Positions 34,279-45,546 of a stretch of DNA of 64,000 bases are shown here, one piece after another. The stretch is from Rhizophagus irregularis (taxonomy: Eukaryota; Glomeromycota; Glomeromycetes; Glomerales; Glomeraceae): assembly GCF_026210795.1 (NCBI RefSeq), contig NC_089446.1, forward strand, positions 744,001 through 808,000, read 5' to 3'. A program made the position numbers and the translations under genes. Every line of letters starts with the position of its first letter. Position 1 is the stretch's first letter. Under the pieces are notes generated by a model. The model worked only from the letters and a program-made list of their open reading frames with translations, ran no database searches and was not told the DNA's origin.

Positions 34279-34704
34279 ATGGTTTATTTGCGATACTTTA
34301 TTTTTTTTTACTTTATAATTCTTCTATGCTACGAAGCAAATTCTGCCGAAGTTACCTTACGTTGTCTCATCTTTCTAGAAGAAAATGACACATCAGCCCA
34401 AAGTGTTAGTGTTGTTAAAGTTGACGACGACCAACACGTTGACAAAATCAAATGGGAAATTAAAAAGAAATGGCCGAGACTTGAAAAGTATAATCCCGAC
34501 CAAATTACACTTCGTAAAATGAATGATAAAATAACTACGAAAAAGTTAATCACTAGTTTCTACAATGATAAAGTGGAAAGAGGGGTTGAAATGATTCCAG
34601 TGAATTCCATTTCTGTTTACTTCCCAGAAGGTTCTCCTATGGATTGCGAAAATTGTATTGACATCGCGGTGTATTTGAGGAGGGAAAAGAGGGATGAACT
34701 GTAA
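34279..34704 (+). CDS. secreted CRN-type ubiquitin-like protein with C-terminal RDEL, copy 2
   Basis: 141 residues from the ATG at 34279; an upstream in-frame TTG is unlikely to be used because the hydrophobic signal peptide already begins at this ATG and copy 1 starts at the same codon. The signal peptide ends near EANSAEV. The ubiquitin-like CRN domain follows (VTLRCLIFLEEN, VDKIKWEIKKKWPRLEK, PDQITLRKMND, VNSISVYFPEGSP, CIDIAVYLRR) and the protein closes REKRDEL. Differences from copy 1 are mostly conservative (for example S to R at WPRLEK, P to S at VNSIS), and the reading frame is intact, which suggests the copies are maintained. The context is the plus arm of the palindrome. Confidence 0.75.
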   Translation: MVYLRYFIFFYFIILLCYEANSAEVTLRCLIFLEENDTSAQSVSVVKVDDDQHVDKIKWEIKKKWPRLEKYNPDQITLRKMNDKITTKKLITSFYNDKVERGVEMIPVNSISVYFPEGSPMDCENCIDIAVYLRREKRDEL

Positions 34705-35680
34705 AATCATAAATATATTTTCTTTTGTTTTGTCTTAGCTTGAATTTTATATTTTTTGTCATTTTTCACAGATATTTTCATTGTATAATTTATATAAATA
34801 GTTTTATTGTAAATTATTATTATTATATGTATTTTTTTTTTCGTTCTGCTTATGAAATTGAGAGCTATTCATAGTAAATAATATTCATTAGAGTGTAGTA
34901 TATTATATAATCATTAGAAGTTATAGACCTGAAAATAATTTAATAATAAAACTATTTCTGTACTTTTTTATAAAAATTGATTTTTTAAAAATTGATTTTC
35001 ATAATTTTCATAATGAATAAGTGACTATTGTATCAATCAAATATTCGTCAATAAAATATTTAAATAATTCATTAAAGCATTATTTGATGGTTCAAATATT
35101 ATTACTCCTACAATGACTTTAACCAATTTATTACGCTTATCGGACTTACTAGTAACATATGACTGGAAAATAAAAAAAAGAAAAGAAAAGAAAAGATAAG
35201 GGCCATTTGGTCATTTTAAATTTTTCAGGTCATATGACTTTGGTCATAAATTTATTAGCCAATTAAATTACAGCATTTACTACATATCTTCTCCAGTATC
35301 ACCACAAAATTTTTCCATCTCGCGCGACTTGTGTGACGCGGTGCGCTATTTATTGTTTATTTCTCTCCTCCCCCACGTTGAAATGTTTTTTAAAAACCCT
35401 TTAAACAATAAAAAAGAATATTGTTATAAAGCTATAGTCAATTTTTATTCACAATAGACGCGTTTTTTTATAGATTTTGTAATATTAATTTGAATATTTT
35501 AGCTAATTGAAACAAGGTTTGAGTGCTTGAAGAAAGTTGTATATTATATTTGTTGTTTTTTAAAAGAAATTACTGAGTTGCATTTGTTTTTTTTTATTTT
35601 TAGTGTAATTTCAGGACTTTAGCTAAATGTAATGGGCTTAAACAAGGTTGTCTAGCAGGTATGGAACTGCTCAAATATAA

Positions 35681-35917
35681 GGCCGGGCAAAAAAATTTTT
35701 TAGATTCTCGTGACATAAAATTTTAAAAATGACCCGGCCGGCGGCATTTTTTTTTATATTTGTAAAATTTTTTTATATGTAAAAATTTTTTTACGCCACA
35801 TTGGCCAATAACTTAAAATCACGTGATAAAACTTTTTACTATAAAAAAAAAATTCCCATTTTTCGAAAAACTGACCGGCCGGGTCACGAGAATCTAAATT
35901 TTTTTTTTTGCCCGGCC
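35681..35917. mobile_element. Harbinger/Tourist-like MITE with empty site in the other arm
   Basis: Inverted ends of about 34 bp: GGCCGGGC, an A/T run, TTTAGATTCTCGTGAC at the left, mirrored by GTCACGAGAATCTAAA, a T run and GCCCGGCC at the right. It is flanked by TAA on both sides (35678-35680 and 35918-35920). The inverted arm at about 30915-30935 has the corresponding site without the element and with a single TAA, which defines the insertion exactly. A TWA duplication and GGC... ends fit PIF/Harbinger-derived MITEs. No coding content. Confidence 0.75.
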
Positions 35918-36390
35918 TAAGATATCTTTTAATATTTGCAATAGTATGAATGGTTTTGTATGGAAATTATGGAAATTACTGTGCCGCGCGCGGTTGATTA
36001 TTTCACTTTACAGCGTGATTTTGATACTATTGTTAAATGAAACAAGCCTTTGGAGATTAAGTAAAATTATTAGCGGGTGTGGGACTAGTTAGATATTTGA
36101 TTTTTATTAAATTAGCTTTAATATTTATGGAATAATTAGCATATTTTACAATAATGTACTTAATGTACTTAACTATAATATTTAATTGCTTATTATAATT
36201 AAATTTAATAAAGTGAAAAGAGTCATTTTCAAGTGTATTTATTGTAAAAGTAATAAAATGATTAATATGTTAAAGGAAAATATCAGTTTTTCTTTTTTTT
36301 TGACTTTTTTCAACACTTTTTTTTGATTTTTCTTAAGAAATACGTGAAATAAACATTGCGCTAATTAAATTTCAGACGCCACAAAATCAC

Positions 36391-36657
36391 ATGGGGAAAT
36401 TTATTTGTCATCATACATATGACTATAATTTTTCCTATAGTATTTTCATTAACGCCCATAATCGTTTATTAATGATTGTTTTTTTTTGTTTTGCATTTTA
36501 CATTTCTAATTTTACTGAATTTGGAAAACCAACAAAGTTTCGTATCATTAAAACGACTTATCTCGCTTCAATTTGTAGAATAATATATTACTATTATAGT
36601 GTAAATTCACTCCTTTACCTAGTATCTCCGTCGATGACCGAAATACTTGTAAAATAA
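36391..36657 (+). CDS. unknown small membrane protein or fragment, unit 2 copy
   Basis: An open frame of 88 residues containing IFINAHNRLLMIVFFCFAFY, ISNFTEFGKPTKFRIIKTTY and LASICRIIYYYYSVNS. The same sequence, broken by frameshifts, is in unit 1 (30131-30369) and in the partial unit (33390-33580). Two hydrophobic segments could span a membrane. A TTTCCTATAG acceptor-like site precedes the conserved part, so this may be the last exon of a larger gene. Family unknown. Confidence 0.35.
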   Translation: MGKFICHHTYDYNFSYSIFINAHNRLLMIVFFCFAFYISNFTEFGKPTKFRIIKTTYLASICRIIYYYYSVNSLLYLVSPSMTEILVK

Positions 36658-37169
36658 AAGAAATTTTATATTACAAGACTGTAATAAATAATGAAGTTGA
36701 ATTATTTTTTGTATTCTTCAAATATCTAAATATTTTTTATACTTATTATATTATTTATTTTATTTCTGTGATTTTTAAACGCCAAAAAATTTTTATTTAC
36801 TTTTTTTTATTTTTATGCAGAAATAAAATGAATTATTAATTTAGTTCACCTCTTAACCAAAAACCCGCCGATCATTTTTGATTCCTTAATTCTTTTTACT
36901 GTATTTCGTCATCGATAGCTTACTAATTATTAAAAATTTGAAATTTAACTTTTATCATTTCTGATAGAGGTAAAGATTGACGAAAGTTCTAGAAATTTTC
37001 ATTTTTAATGTCATGCTTCATGATATCGGGCAATCCCACTATCCCAGCCATTATTCCCGAAATGACAATCATAATGATGCGATCAAAATGATAATCTCTT
37101 TGCTTACAACTATATATGGGAACCCCATGACGTGAACGCATTAAATGTTAATACGGTGTAATATGAAAT

Positions 37170-37250
37170 CGGAAAAAGTCCGTTAATAGGTTTCTTTCAT
37201 GATAAATGTTCATAAGACTGAGTATTATGAAAATCGGAAAAAAAAATCCG
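37170..37250 (+). promoter_or_regulatory. CGG...CCG palindromes upstream of copy 3
   Basis: CGG-N7-CCG at 37170-37182 and CGG-N10-CCG at 37235-37250, the latter 250 bases before the start at 37500. The surrounding repeat is shared with the other two promoters. Confidence 0.45.
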
Positions 37251-37499
37251 TAATTCTAGATTTTCTTTCATGTTTCTTTAATGAAATCCGAAATTATATA
37301 GATTTTCTTTCATGATAATTATCATAATAATTATTTATCATGTTTTTGATTATATAAATAAACTCATTTTTTTCTGTCAACATTTTGAATAATTAATAAC
37401 ATTCGTTAAAAAATTGAAGTTTCGAATAACTTTTTTTCTACATTTGTTAATCACACTTTGAAAAATATTTTTCTATTTTTCTTATCTTTTTACATAAAA

Positions 37500-37922
37500 A
37501 TGGTTTATTTGCGATACTTTATTTTTTTTTACTTTATAATTCTTCTATGCTACGAAGCAAATTCTACCGAAGTCACTTTACGTTGTCTTGTCTTTTTAGA
37601 AGAAAATGACACATCAGCTCAAAGCGTTAGTGTCATTAAAGTTGACGACGATCATCACGTTGACAAAGTCAAATGGCAAATCAAAAAGAAGTGGCCGAGT
37701 CTTGAAAAATATAATCCCGACCAAATTACACTTCGTAAAATGAATGATAAAATAACTACGAAAAAGTTAATCACTAGTTTCTACAATGATAAAGTGGAAA
37801 GAGGGGTTGAAATGATTCCAGTGAATTCCATTTCTTTTTACTTTCCAGAAGGTTCACCGATGGATTGCGAGAATTGCATTGACATCGCGGTGTATTTGAG
37901 GAAAAAGAGGGATGAACTGTAA
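37500..37922 (+). CDS. secreted CRN-type ubiquitin-like protein with C-terminal RDEL, copy 3
   Basis: 140 residues from the ATG at 37500, with the same signal peptide as copy 2. The ubiquitin-like CRN domain is conserved (VTLRCLVFLEEN, VDKVKWQIKKKWPSLEK, PDQITLRKMND, VNSISFYFPEGSP, CIDIAVYLRK), and one residue is lost near the end so the tail reads RKKRDEL. The RDEL end and the DCENC pair survive. Upstream and downstream flanks match copy 2 closely, so this is the most recent duplicate. A minus-strand frame across it is a shadow. Confidence 0.75.
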   Translation: MVYLRYFIFFYFIILLCYEANSTEVTLRCLVFLEENDTSAQSVSVIKVDDDHHVDKVKWQIKKKWPSLEKYNPDQITLRKMNDKITTKKLITSFYNDKVERGVEMIPVNSISFYFPEGSPMDCENCIDIAVYLRKKRDEL

Positions 37923-38390
37923 AATAATAAAATATATTTTCTTTTTGTTTTGTCTTAGCTTGAATTTTGTATTTTTTGTCATTTTTATTTTTCATAGATA
38001 TTTTATTGTACAATTTATATAAATAGTTTTGTTGTAGATTATTATTATATCTATCCTTTTTGCATTTTTTTTCTTTTCGTTCTGCTTCTGAAATTGAGAG
38101 CTATTCATAGTAAATAATATTCATTAGAGTGTAGTATATTATATAATCATTAGAAGTTATAGACCTGAAAATAATTTTATAATAAAACTATTTACGTACA
38201 ATTAATTTTTCAATAATTATGTTTAAAAAATTTCATAATGGATAAGTGACGAAGTGACGATTTTGAATCTGTTACACAATGCATCAATCGTTATTTGATT
38301 GTGTTACTCCTAAAAACTAAGTCTTTAGCCAATTTATTAATTTATTACGCTCATCGGACAAAAAAAAAGTAAAGAAAAGATAGCTTTTTA

Positions 38391-39186
38391 GAAAAAAATT
38401 CATCAAAGCGTATATATAAAATATGTATACACTAAGCCTACGATATGAATATCTCCGTTATTAGTGAGTCTACAAAAAAAAAAAAAAAAATATTTTTTTT
38501 TGGTTAGCCGTTTTTAACTAGATACAAGTAAAAAAAAAATCCGCCAATCATTTCCAATTCTTTATTTCATTGTTATTTCATTAAACGCAGAAATTTTTTA
38601 TGTCGAGCTGCAGCAAAATTAATTTATGCTAATATGCATGCTCGTTTATAAATTTCCACCTTTCCTTTTTCGGTTACAAGCTTGTCTTACGTTTGTTCAG
38701 GCTCCTTAAGAAGTCATTGGATTACAGCATTAAGAAAAAATTTTTATTTTTCGGTATTGAACTAGAAAACCGAAAATAAAAAAAATAAAAGGAAAAGAAC
38801 CGAAAGAATAAAAAAATATTAAAAAATTTCAGAAAAAATTCGAGTCTAGTATAAGAACGTAAAAAAAAAGGTATTCAAAAAAATTTAAAAAATCAATTTA
38901 TTTAGCAAACGTGATCTGCTGCGGCTGATCGCGTGGCCGAAAATGAAATATGATTAAAAAGAAAATTAAACTTCTTCGTTAGCATTATATTGCAGTTTCA
39001 AGTTCGTCAATATTTATATGCTGGGTGACAGTACATATATTGATATACATTTAAGAATAATATATTCATTAGTTTGATTATTATATATTATTAATTTTTT
39101 AATTTCATTATAAACATAAATACATATAATATAATTTATAAATATTAAATACTTTCATTACCGGTAAATAAGATAAAAGCATGTGA
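38391..39186. other. AT-rich spacer
   Basis: No gene seen. The word CTACGATATGAATATCTCCG at about 38437 matches the start of the membrane-protein relic of unit 1, so a scrap of the duplication persists here. Confidence 0.35.
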
Positions 39187-41465
39187 TTAAAATCCATCTA
39201 AAGATAAAAAATAAAAAATTATAAATTAATTATTTACTTTATAAAGAAATTTATTTTTTTAAGAACTTACCATCAGGAATTTCCAGTTCATCTTGTTCTT
39301 TTGAATGAAGATTTGGATTATTATATACTTCGTCATCATCTGTAAGAGATACTGTAAGATAGAATTAAAATAATATTAAAAATTGTTAATTGTTTATTAT
39401 TATGTAAAATTTTCACCTACCATCAACATGTTGTTGAGTTATTTCTTTTTCATCATCTAAATTTTAAATAAAAGTCGCGTTTAATAAATGAAATTGGTAT
39501 GGCAATTTTATTTGTTAGTAATTTACTTACCATTTGAATTTATTTGCAACTTTTTAAATAATTTAGATAATTTTTTACGACTATCTAAAAATTAAGATAT
39601 AGATTTAATATATAGATCAATCTCTATTTGATAATAATTAAAATATATTACCTCTAAAAATAGTAATTACTTTTGATGATTTGTTACTATTCTGCTCATT
39701 TGATTTATTAAAATCGTCAACTAAAATAAAAAAATCAATTATTAAATATCATTATACGATAATTAAACACTGTGATGTTAATAAATACTTACTATTGTTA
39801 GGAATGTTAAAATCATACAATTTACTATGAAACACTATTATTAGTAAAATAAAGTATTTTAAAAACTAAATTATGATTATAGTAACCAAAAAATGGTAAT
39901 AATTATTATTTATATGGTTATACCTTCTTGTTCTTCTATTATAATAAAAAAAGATAACATTAATATTGTAATTTAAAATAAATACACTTCATTAGCAGAA
40001 TATTATACGTTTATACCTTCTGTTGCATTTCTTGGTTCAGGTAGATTTCCAAAGTTGTGAATTTTACTTGTAAATAAACTGCTACTCGTATAATTTTCTT
40101 CTACTTTATTCATTTCTAAATTATCTATTTTTGATTTGATTAATTCATCTGACATATTTTGATAATATAAATTATTTTTTTGTATTTTATTACAAAGTGC
40201 GGCAGCGTCAGGTCTTTTTAATGGATCAGCATCCCAACATTCTTTCATTAAATTTCTATATTCTAATGGAGTTCCTGGCACAATTTTTGGCCTTATACCA
40301 TTAATAATATTCATTACAATATCATTTTCATGTTCATAATTTATAAATGGTAGTTGTCCAGATGAAATTTCCCACATAAGAATTGCAATACTATAAATAT
40401 CAGATGCAAAAGTGTATTCTCTTCCAACAATAACTTCGGGTGCTATGTATGAAAGATTTCCATATATACTTGTTGAAGATTTATCAGCATGTCCACAAAA
40501 TCCAAGATCACTAATGTACCATCGATCATTAAATTGTGAATATAATATATTTCCAGAATGTAAATCTCTATGAATTGCTTTCTCTTTATGAATATAATAA
40601 AGTGCAAGAGTTATTTCATCAATAATTTTCATTCTATCTTTCCATGTAAGCTGATTATGGTTTTGTTGTAAATATTTTCTTAGATCTATATCCATTTTCG
40701 TTATTACAAGCATATAATGTCCATTTGATAGATTTTTTGTTAAACCATAACATCGAGCAATACTTGCCCATTTATTACTTATAGTTAAATGTGATTTAGC
40801 CTAAATGACAACATGCTAATGTTAATACAAAAACTTCAGATTTATAAATAAATTTTGAATATAATAATACAGACCTCTTCAAACCAACTTTGATTTGCAC
40901 TTTCAACATTTTCTAACGTTTTAAGTATTATTTTAAAAGTTCCAAGTCTTTCTAATTGTTTTTTCCCAAAATTCCATTCTTCATATCTTCCATTAATCCA
41001 ATCTGCTGTATAAATTTCAGAGAATCCACCTTTTGTTAAATATTTAATATCTTCCAAATTGTTATATGGGATCCATTCAACTACCATATTTGGCATAAGT
41101 GTTTCCATTTGACATTTCTGTATTAAATTATCAATATCATTATTTCCAGATGTCCAATTTGAAAACTTTTCTTTTAAATAATTTCGAACACAATATTCAC
41201 AATATAATGTAGCTAAACATTCTAGGTTACAATTTTCACAAATTCTTTTTGTTCCTGAATTATCAATAACTTTATTTCGATCATAATCTTTAGTTAATTT
41301 TCTTATTGCTTCAGTTTTTTCATCATTTGTAAGAATTTTATCAGCAAAAACTGTTTGTTTGTAAAATTCAAATTGTTTGTGTATATCATTGTAAATATTG
41401 GTATCTAATAATGTAAATGCTCTATTAATTGTTGTACCAATTAATTCATATCGAAGGGTGGACAT
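39187..41465 (-). CDS. TKL-type protein kinase with modular spliced tail
   Basis: Nine exons on the minus strand: 41465-40875, 40800-40017, 39935-39924, 39834-39793, 39720-39652, 39584-39531, 39456-39421, 39351-39271 and 39197-39187. Together they give 559 residues with a continuous frame. A CxxC pair (Cys76/79 and Cys89/92) precedes WTSGN (104-108). The kinase domain has GGFSEIY (about 145-151), Lys182, HRD (274-276) with DLHSGN, DLG (295-297) in place of DFG, APE (319-321) and CWDADPLKRP. The essential Lys, Asp and Asn are present, so it is probably active on Ser/Thr or Tyr. The tail begins NLPEPRNATE, a signature of the expanded Rhizophagus kinase family. All exons from 3 to 8 are multiples of three in phase 1. 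Two acceptors 12 nt apart (39351, 39339) both keep frame. Confidence 0.85.
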
Positions 41466-43173
41466 AATGTAATCAATAAGAAAGAAAGAACGAATGAATT
41501 ATTTTAAGTTCATTCACTTGATAAATTAGTAAAATGCAAATTGTTGATCAAATTTCATGTTGTGTCCACATAAATTTTGTGATTTTGAGGCGTAGTATTT
41601 TACGCCAATTTTACGTTTTCATAATTAAAAAAAGAAAAATATTACTACCATTTACTTACTAATTTTTTTTATATTTAGTATGGTAGTAATTTAAAATTTT
41701 TTTCAGCGAATACGTTTTGTATTTAAAAAATTTGATTGTCATATTAAATAAATAGATGTAGTATCCTTGATATTGATTAATATTAAATAATTTGATAAAC
41801 AAAATTCAATGACTGTTATTCAATAGATTATTAATTTGTAGTTATTTTTAAAAATCAATATAAACATGATTAATGAAAAGTCAATTTTCTTTAGTTTATT
41901 TCAATTGGATTTATTTTAAATAGACAACGTGGTGAATAATGAACATGAAAGATTATAAGAAACCATTCACTAAAAATAGTCATATCTGATTTTACAGCAT
42001 TATAATCTTTTTTTAATGGATCGCAAATATAAGTTCAGTGAATAAAATATATGGTTTTAATAAAAGATATGTATGTTACAGAGTTACATGATTCAAATTA
42101 TTTATATAGAATTTTTTTGTACCAACAATTAATTTGAAAATAATAATTTTACGTAGGGGAGGCACCCCTTTTTTGGAAATTATTAGTTAGTAAATCTGCC
42201 GATAATTTATGATCATGTGATATCCTAAATTTTTTTTTTTTTTTAATAAACGTGTCGCAAACCTTATGTACTTATTATAGAACTTTTAAAGTACATATCC
42301 TATACGTATTTTTTCCTGTTCTACAACTTTACTTATAAGACTAAAAAGGGTTTAGAATACCAATTATAGGGAGTGCGTTACTATGCACCTGACCCGACTA
42401 ACCCGAGTATAAATTTAAACCCAATTATTAATACTAACAATAATTATATTTTATTATTATTAGTTAGTCAATATATAATACTTAAAAATGGCGATTCAAT
42501 TTGTTAAATTATTTTGATAATAAGCAAATTTAACTGTTAATAGTGAAAATGAAATCATTTTTGGAATAGTGCAGGATTTTAACTTTATAATTTCGAAATT
42601 TAAACATTTCTTAATAATAATTGTATAGTTATATATTATTTATTAATTATACAATAAATATTTATTATTATTACTAGATGTTTGTCTCATATGAAACCGT
42701 TTAAAACTAGTACTACCTGTTATGACCAAGTTAACTTGTTTAATATCATAATAACACTATTCTCAAAAAGATATTATTGAATTGTTCTGAATTTTTCAAT
42801 AGCTGTATAATGAGCTAAATGAAGATAAATTAGCATAATTAATCCGCATCTGTAATAAATATAGTTACATAATTCTATATATGCATAAATATCATTTAAA
42901 TATAAATAAAAATGTATGTAACTTTTTCATTAATAAATAAACAAGTAAAACAGGAGGACTGTTAAATTATGTGTCATTTGTGTGAAAAGGGGAATTTAGG
43001 AAACTTCAATGACTTTTCTGACAAATTTTGAAATTTTTTGAAAAAAATCTTAAAGAAAACTTTACAGATTTTTGTTTGCTAAGGTATTTTTACCAAAAAA
43101 GTATTATTGAAATAAAGATAAATTATTATTACCTTTGAATTAAAAGTGTAAGCAAATACAGTAGCAATATTAA
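41466..43173. other. AT-rich stretch, nothing recognised
   Basis: No supported gene. Includes the probable promoter of the kinase directly upstream of 41465. Confidence 0.4.
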
Positions 43174-44340
43174 ATTAAATATAAAGTTTACATAATTACA
43201 TAAAGATCATCTTTCAAAGATGAAGCAACTCAACATAACCATGTATTGTGTTAGAATTACTCTCTGTCTAAAGAATTTTAACATAGCAGAGGAGAGGGCA
43301 ATTCCACCAAGAACTCTGCATTCACAGTAAACCTATACTTACCAATCTAATGAGAATCATATCTGAATTTGTTATTGAACTTCAACAAATTTCTTGAAGA
43401 AATCTAATAAGAAGAATAAAAAAAAAATGTAAGATCCTAGGCAATATTATTAACAACATCAGGATATTAGAGATCCAAAACATTGCTAATAACAATCAAA
43501 GTAAGCATAAAGTTCACACTCAGTGACTTAGAGGTCATCTTTCAGAGAGGGAACAACTCAACACACCCGTGCATTGTGCTAGAATCACTCTTTGTCTAAA
43601 GAATTTGAACATTACAGAGGAGAGGATAATCCCACCAAGAACTCTGCATTCACAGTAAACCTACACTTACCAATCTAATGAGAATCATATCTGAATTTGT
43701 TATTGAACTTCAACAAATTTCTTGAAGAAATCTAATAAGAAGAATAAAAAAAAATATAAGATCCTAGGCAATATTATTAACAACATCAGGATATTAGAGA
43801 TCCAAAACATTGCTAATAACAATCAAAGTAAGCATAAAGTTCACACTCAGTGACTTAAAGGTCATCTTTCAGAGAGGGAACAACTCAACACACCCGTGCA
43901 TTGTGCTAGAATCGCTCTTTGTCTAAAGAATTTGAACATTACAGAGGAGAGGATAATCCCACCAAGAACTCTGCATTCACAGTAAACCTACACTTACCAA
44001 TCTAATGAGAATCATATCTGAATTTGTTATTGAACTTCAACAAATTTCTTGAAGAAATCTAATAAGAAGAATAAAAAAAAATATAAGATCCTAGGCAATA
44101 TTATTAACAACATCAGGATATTAGAGATCCAAAACATTGCTAATAACAATCAAAGTAAGCATAAAGTTCACACTCAGTGACTTAGAGGTCATCTTTCAGA
44201 GAGGGAACAACTCAACACACCCGTGCATTGTGCTAGAATCACTCTTTGTCTAAAGAATTTGAACATTACAGAGGAGAGGATAATCCCACCAAGAACTCTG
44301 CAATTCACAGTAAACTCACACTTACCAGTCTAATGAAAGT
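43174..44340. repeat. 327-bp tandem repeat, three full copies and one partial
   Basis: The landmark GTAAGCATAAAGTTCACACT occurs at 43501, 43828 and 44155, exactly 327 bp apart. A first, more diverged copy precedes 43501 and a truncated one ends near 44340. Copies two and three are almost identical, so the amplification is recent. No open frame is shared. Confidence 0.85.
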
Positions 44341-45546
44341 CCAAAAGAAATACCATAACCTTTTTGAAAAATCTATTAAATCTAATTAATTAATATAAAT
44401 GTATCTTGATATCCAAAGGAAAGTTGAAATGATATGGTGATAGAGAATATTTTGTTGTTTCAATATTTATTTCTTTTATATTCAAAAAATGTTTTTTTTG
44501 TATTAAAGTTCTCTTGCTTGTAAAGGGAGATTTTTCATAAAAACTATTAATATTATTTTCTATAATGCTTGTAATATAAGTGTATTTCAAATAAAAGAGA
44601 AGAAAAGTGAGCTTTTGTATCTTGTTTTAAAAAGTTATAGGTCAAAAAGCGTCAGTGGCTTTTTATAATATATATAATAACTTTGAAAAAAATTTTATAT
44701 ATAAAATAGCTGGTGGCTTTTTATAATAAATATGGTAAATAATAACTTCGAAAAAAAAGTTGGAGTCTTTTATAATAACATTGGAAAAAAAGTTAAACAT
44801 CGAAAAGAGCAATAAAAGTAAAAAAAGTAAAAAAGTAAAAAAATAGTCTATTTATTTAATTTATTTTGTTGATCTTTTACGTAAATGTAATCAATAATAA
44901 TAATTAGCAACTCGGAATTTGAAACAGTCGCGTATAATAATAACATAGACGCGTTTTATCACCACATAGGTCAAATCAAAATGATCTATTTGATCTATTT
45001 GATCTAAAATTCTTTTAAGTATTTACATTTTGTTAAATATTGGTAGTCATTTGTGAATAGATTAGAATCTCATATTAAAGTACCTAAATTAAATTTAGAC
45101 ATTTCGTGTTACACTACTCGGTATATGTCGATAATATATTTATTTTATAGTTGTGAGATAAAGTCTGTATAAAATAAATTATACATTTCTTCATTTTATT
45201 ATTTTATAATCGCGCTTTTTGTTATTTTCAGAAAAACTACGTGGAACTTTTATTTACTAAAAAATAAATTAACATGTTTTATTAATATGTTGGATCAGAT
45301 TAGTCTTATTTGCTCTTTCTAACCCTTTTTGCATGTACTATAAGTTGATCATAAACGTCCATAAGGCCTTCGAACAAGATCAATAAAGAGTAGATTTTCT
45401 TTTCTTTTTTCCATCATAGTAATAAATATAATAGTAAATATCACTCCACACAGTTATTTAATAAACATTCTTACAGATTTTCTTTATTCAAAATAAAGAC
45501 AAAAAAAGAAAAAATAAAAGTTCTAAAATATTTCACGCTATGAAAA
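44341..45546. other. AT-rich stretch, no gene seen
   Basis: Short repeated phrases (AGCTGGTGGCTTTTTATAATA and relatives) occur at 44650-44770. A minus-strand frame at 44390-44590 shows no domain. Confidence 0.35.

Larger units (their letters stand above)
33640..36890 (+). repeat. segmental duplication unit 2 (inverted to unit 1)
   Basis: Carries, in plus-strand order, the promoter repeats, the second secreted CRN-like gene, the GAGAGCTATTCATAG landmark, the CGCGCGCGG landmark near 35985, and the membrane-protein frame. It matches unit 1 in inverted orientation, apart from a 237-bp MITE at 35681-35917 that unit 1 lacks. Confidence 0.8.
36900..38390 (+). repeat. segmental duplication unit 3 (direct copy of unit 2 start)
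   Basis: Begins just after the end of unit 2 and repeats the promoter block (CAATCCCA...CATAATGATGCGATCAA), the secreted gene and the 3' flank to about 38390. It then diverges: the later part of the unit, with the membrane-protein frame, is missing. Confidence 0.75.

Noticed and set aside
43174-44340. CRISPR array or rDNA spacer
   Set aside because: Whole 327-bp units repeat with no unique spacers, and no rRNA sequence is present.
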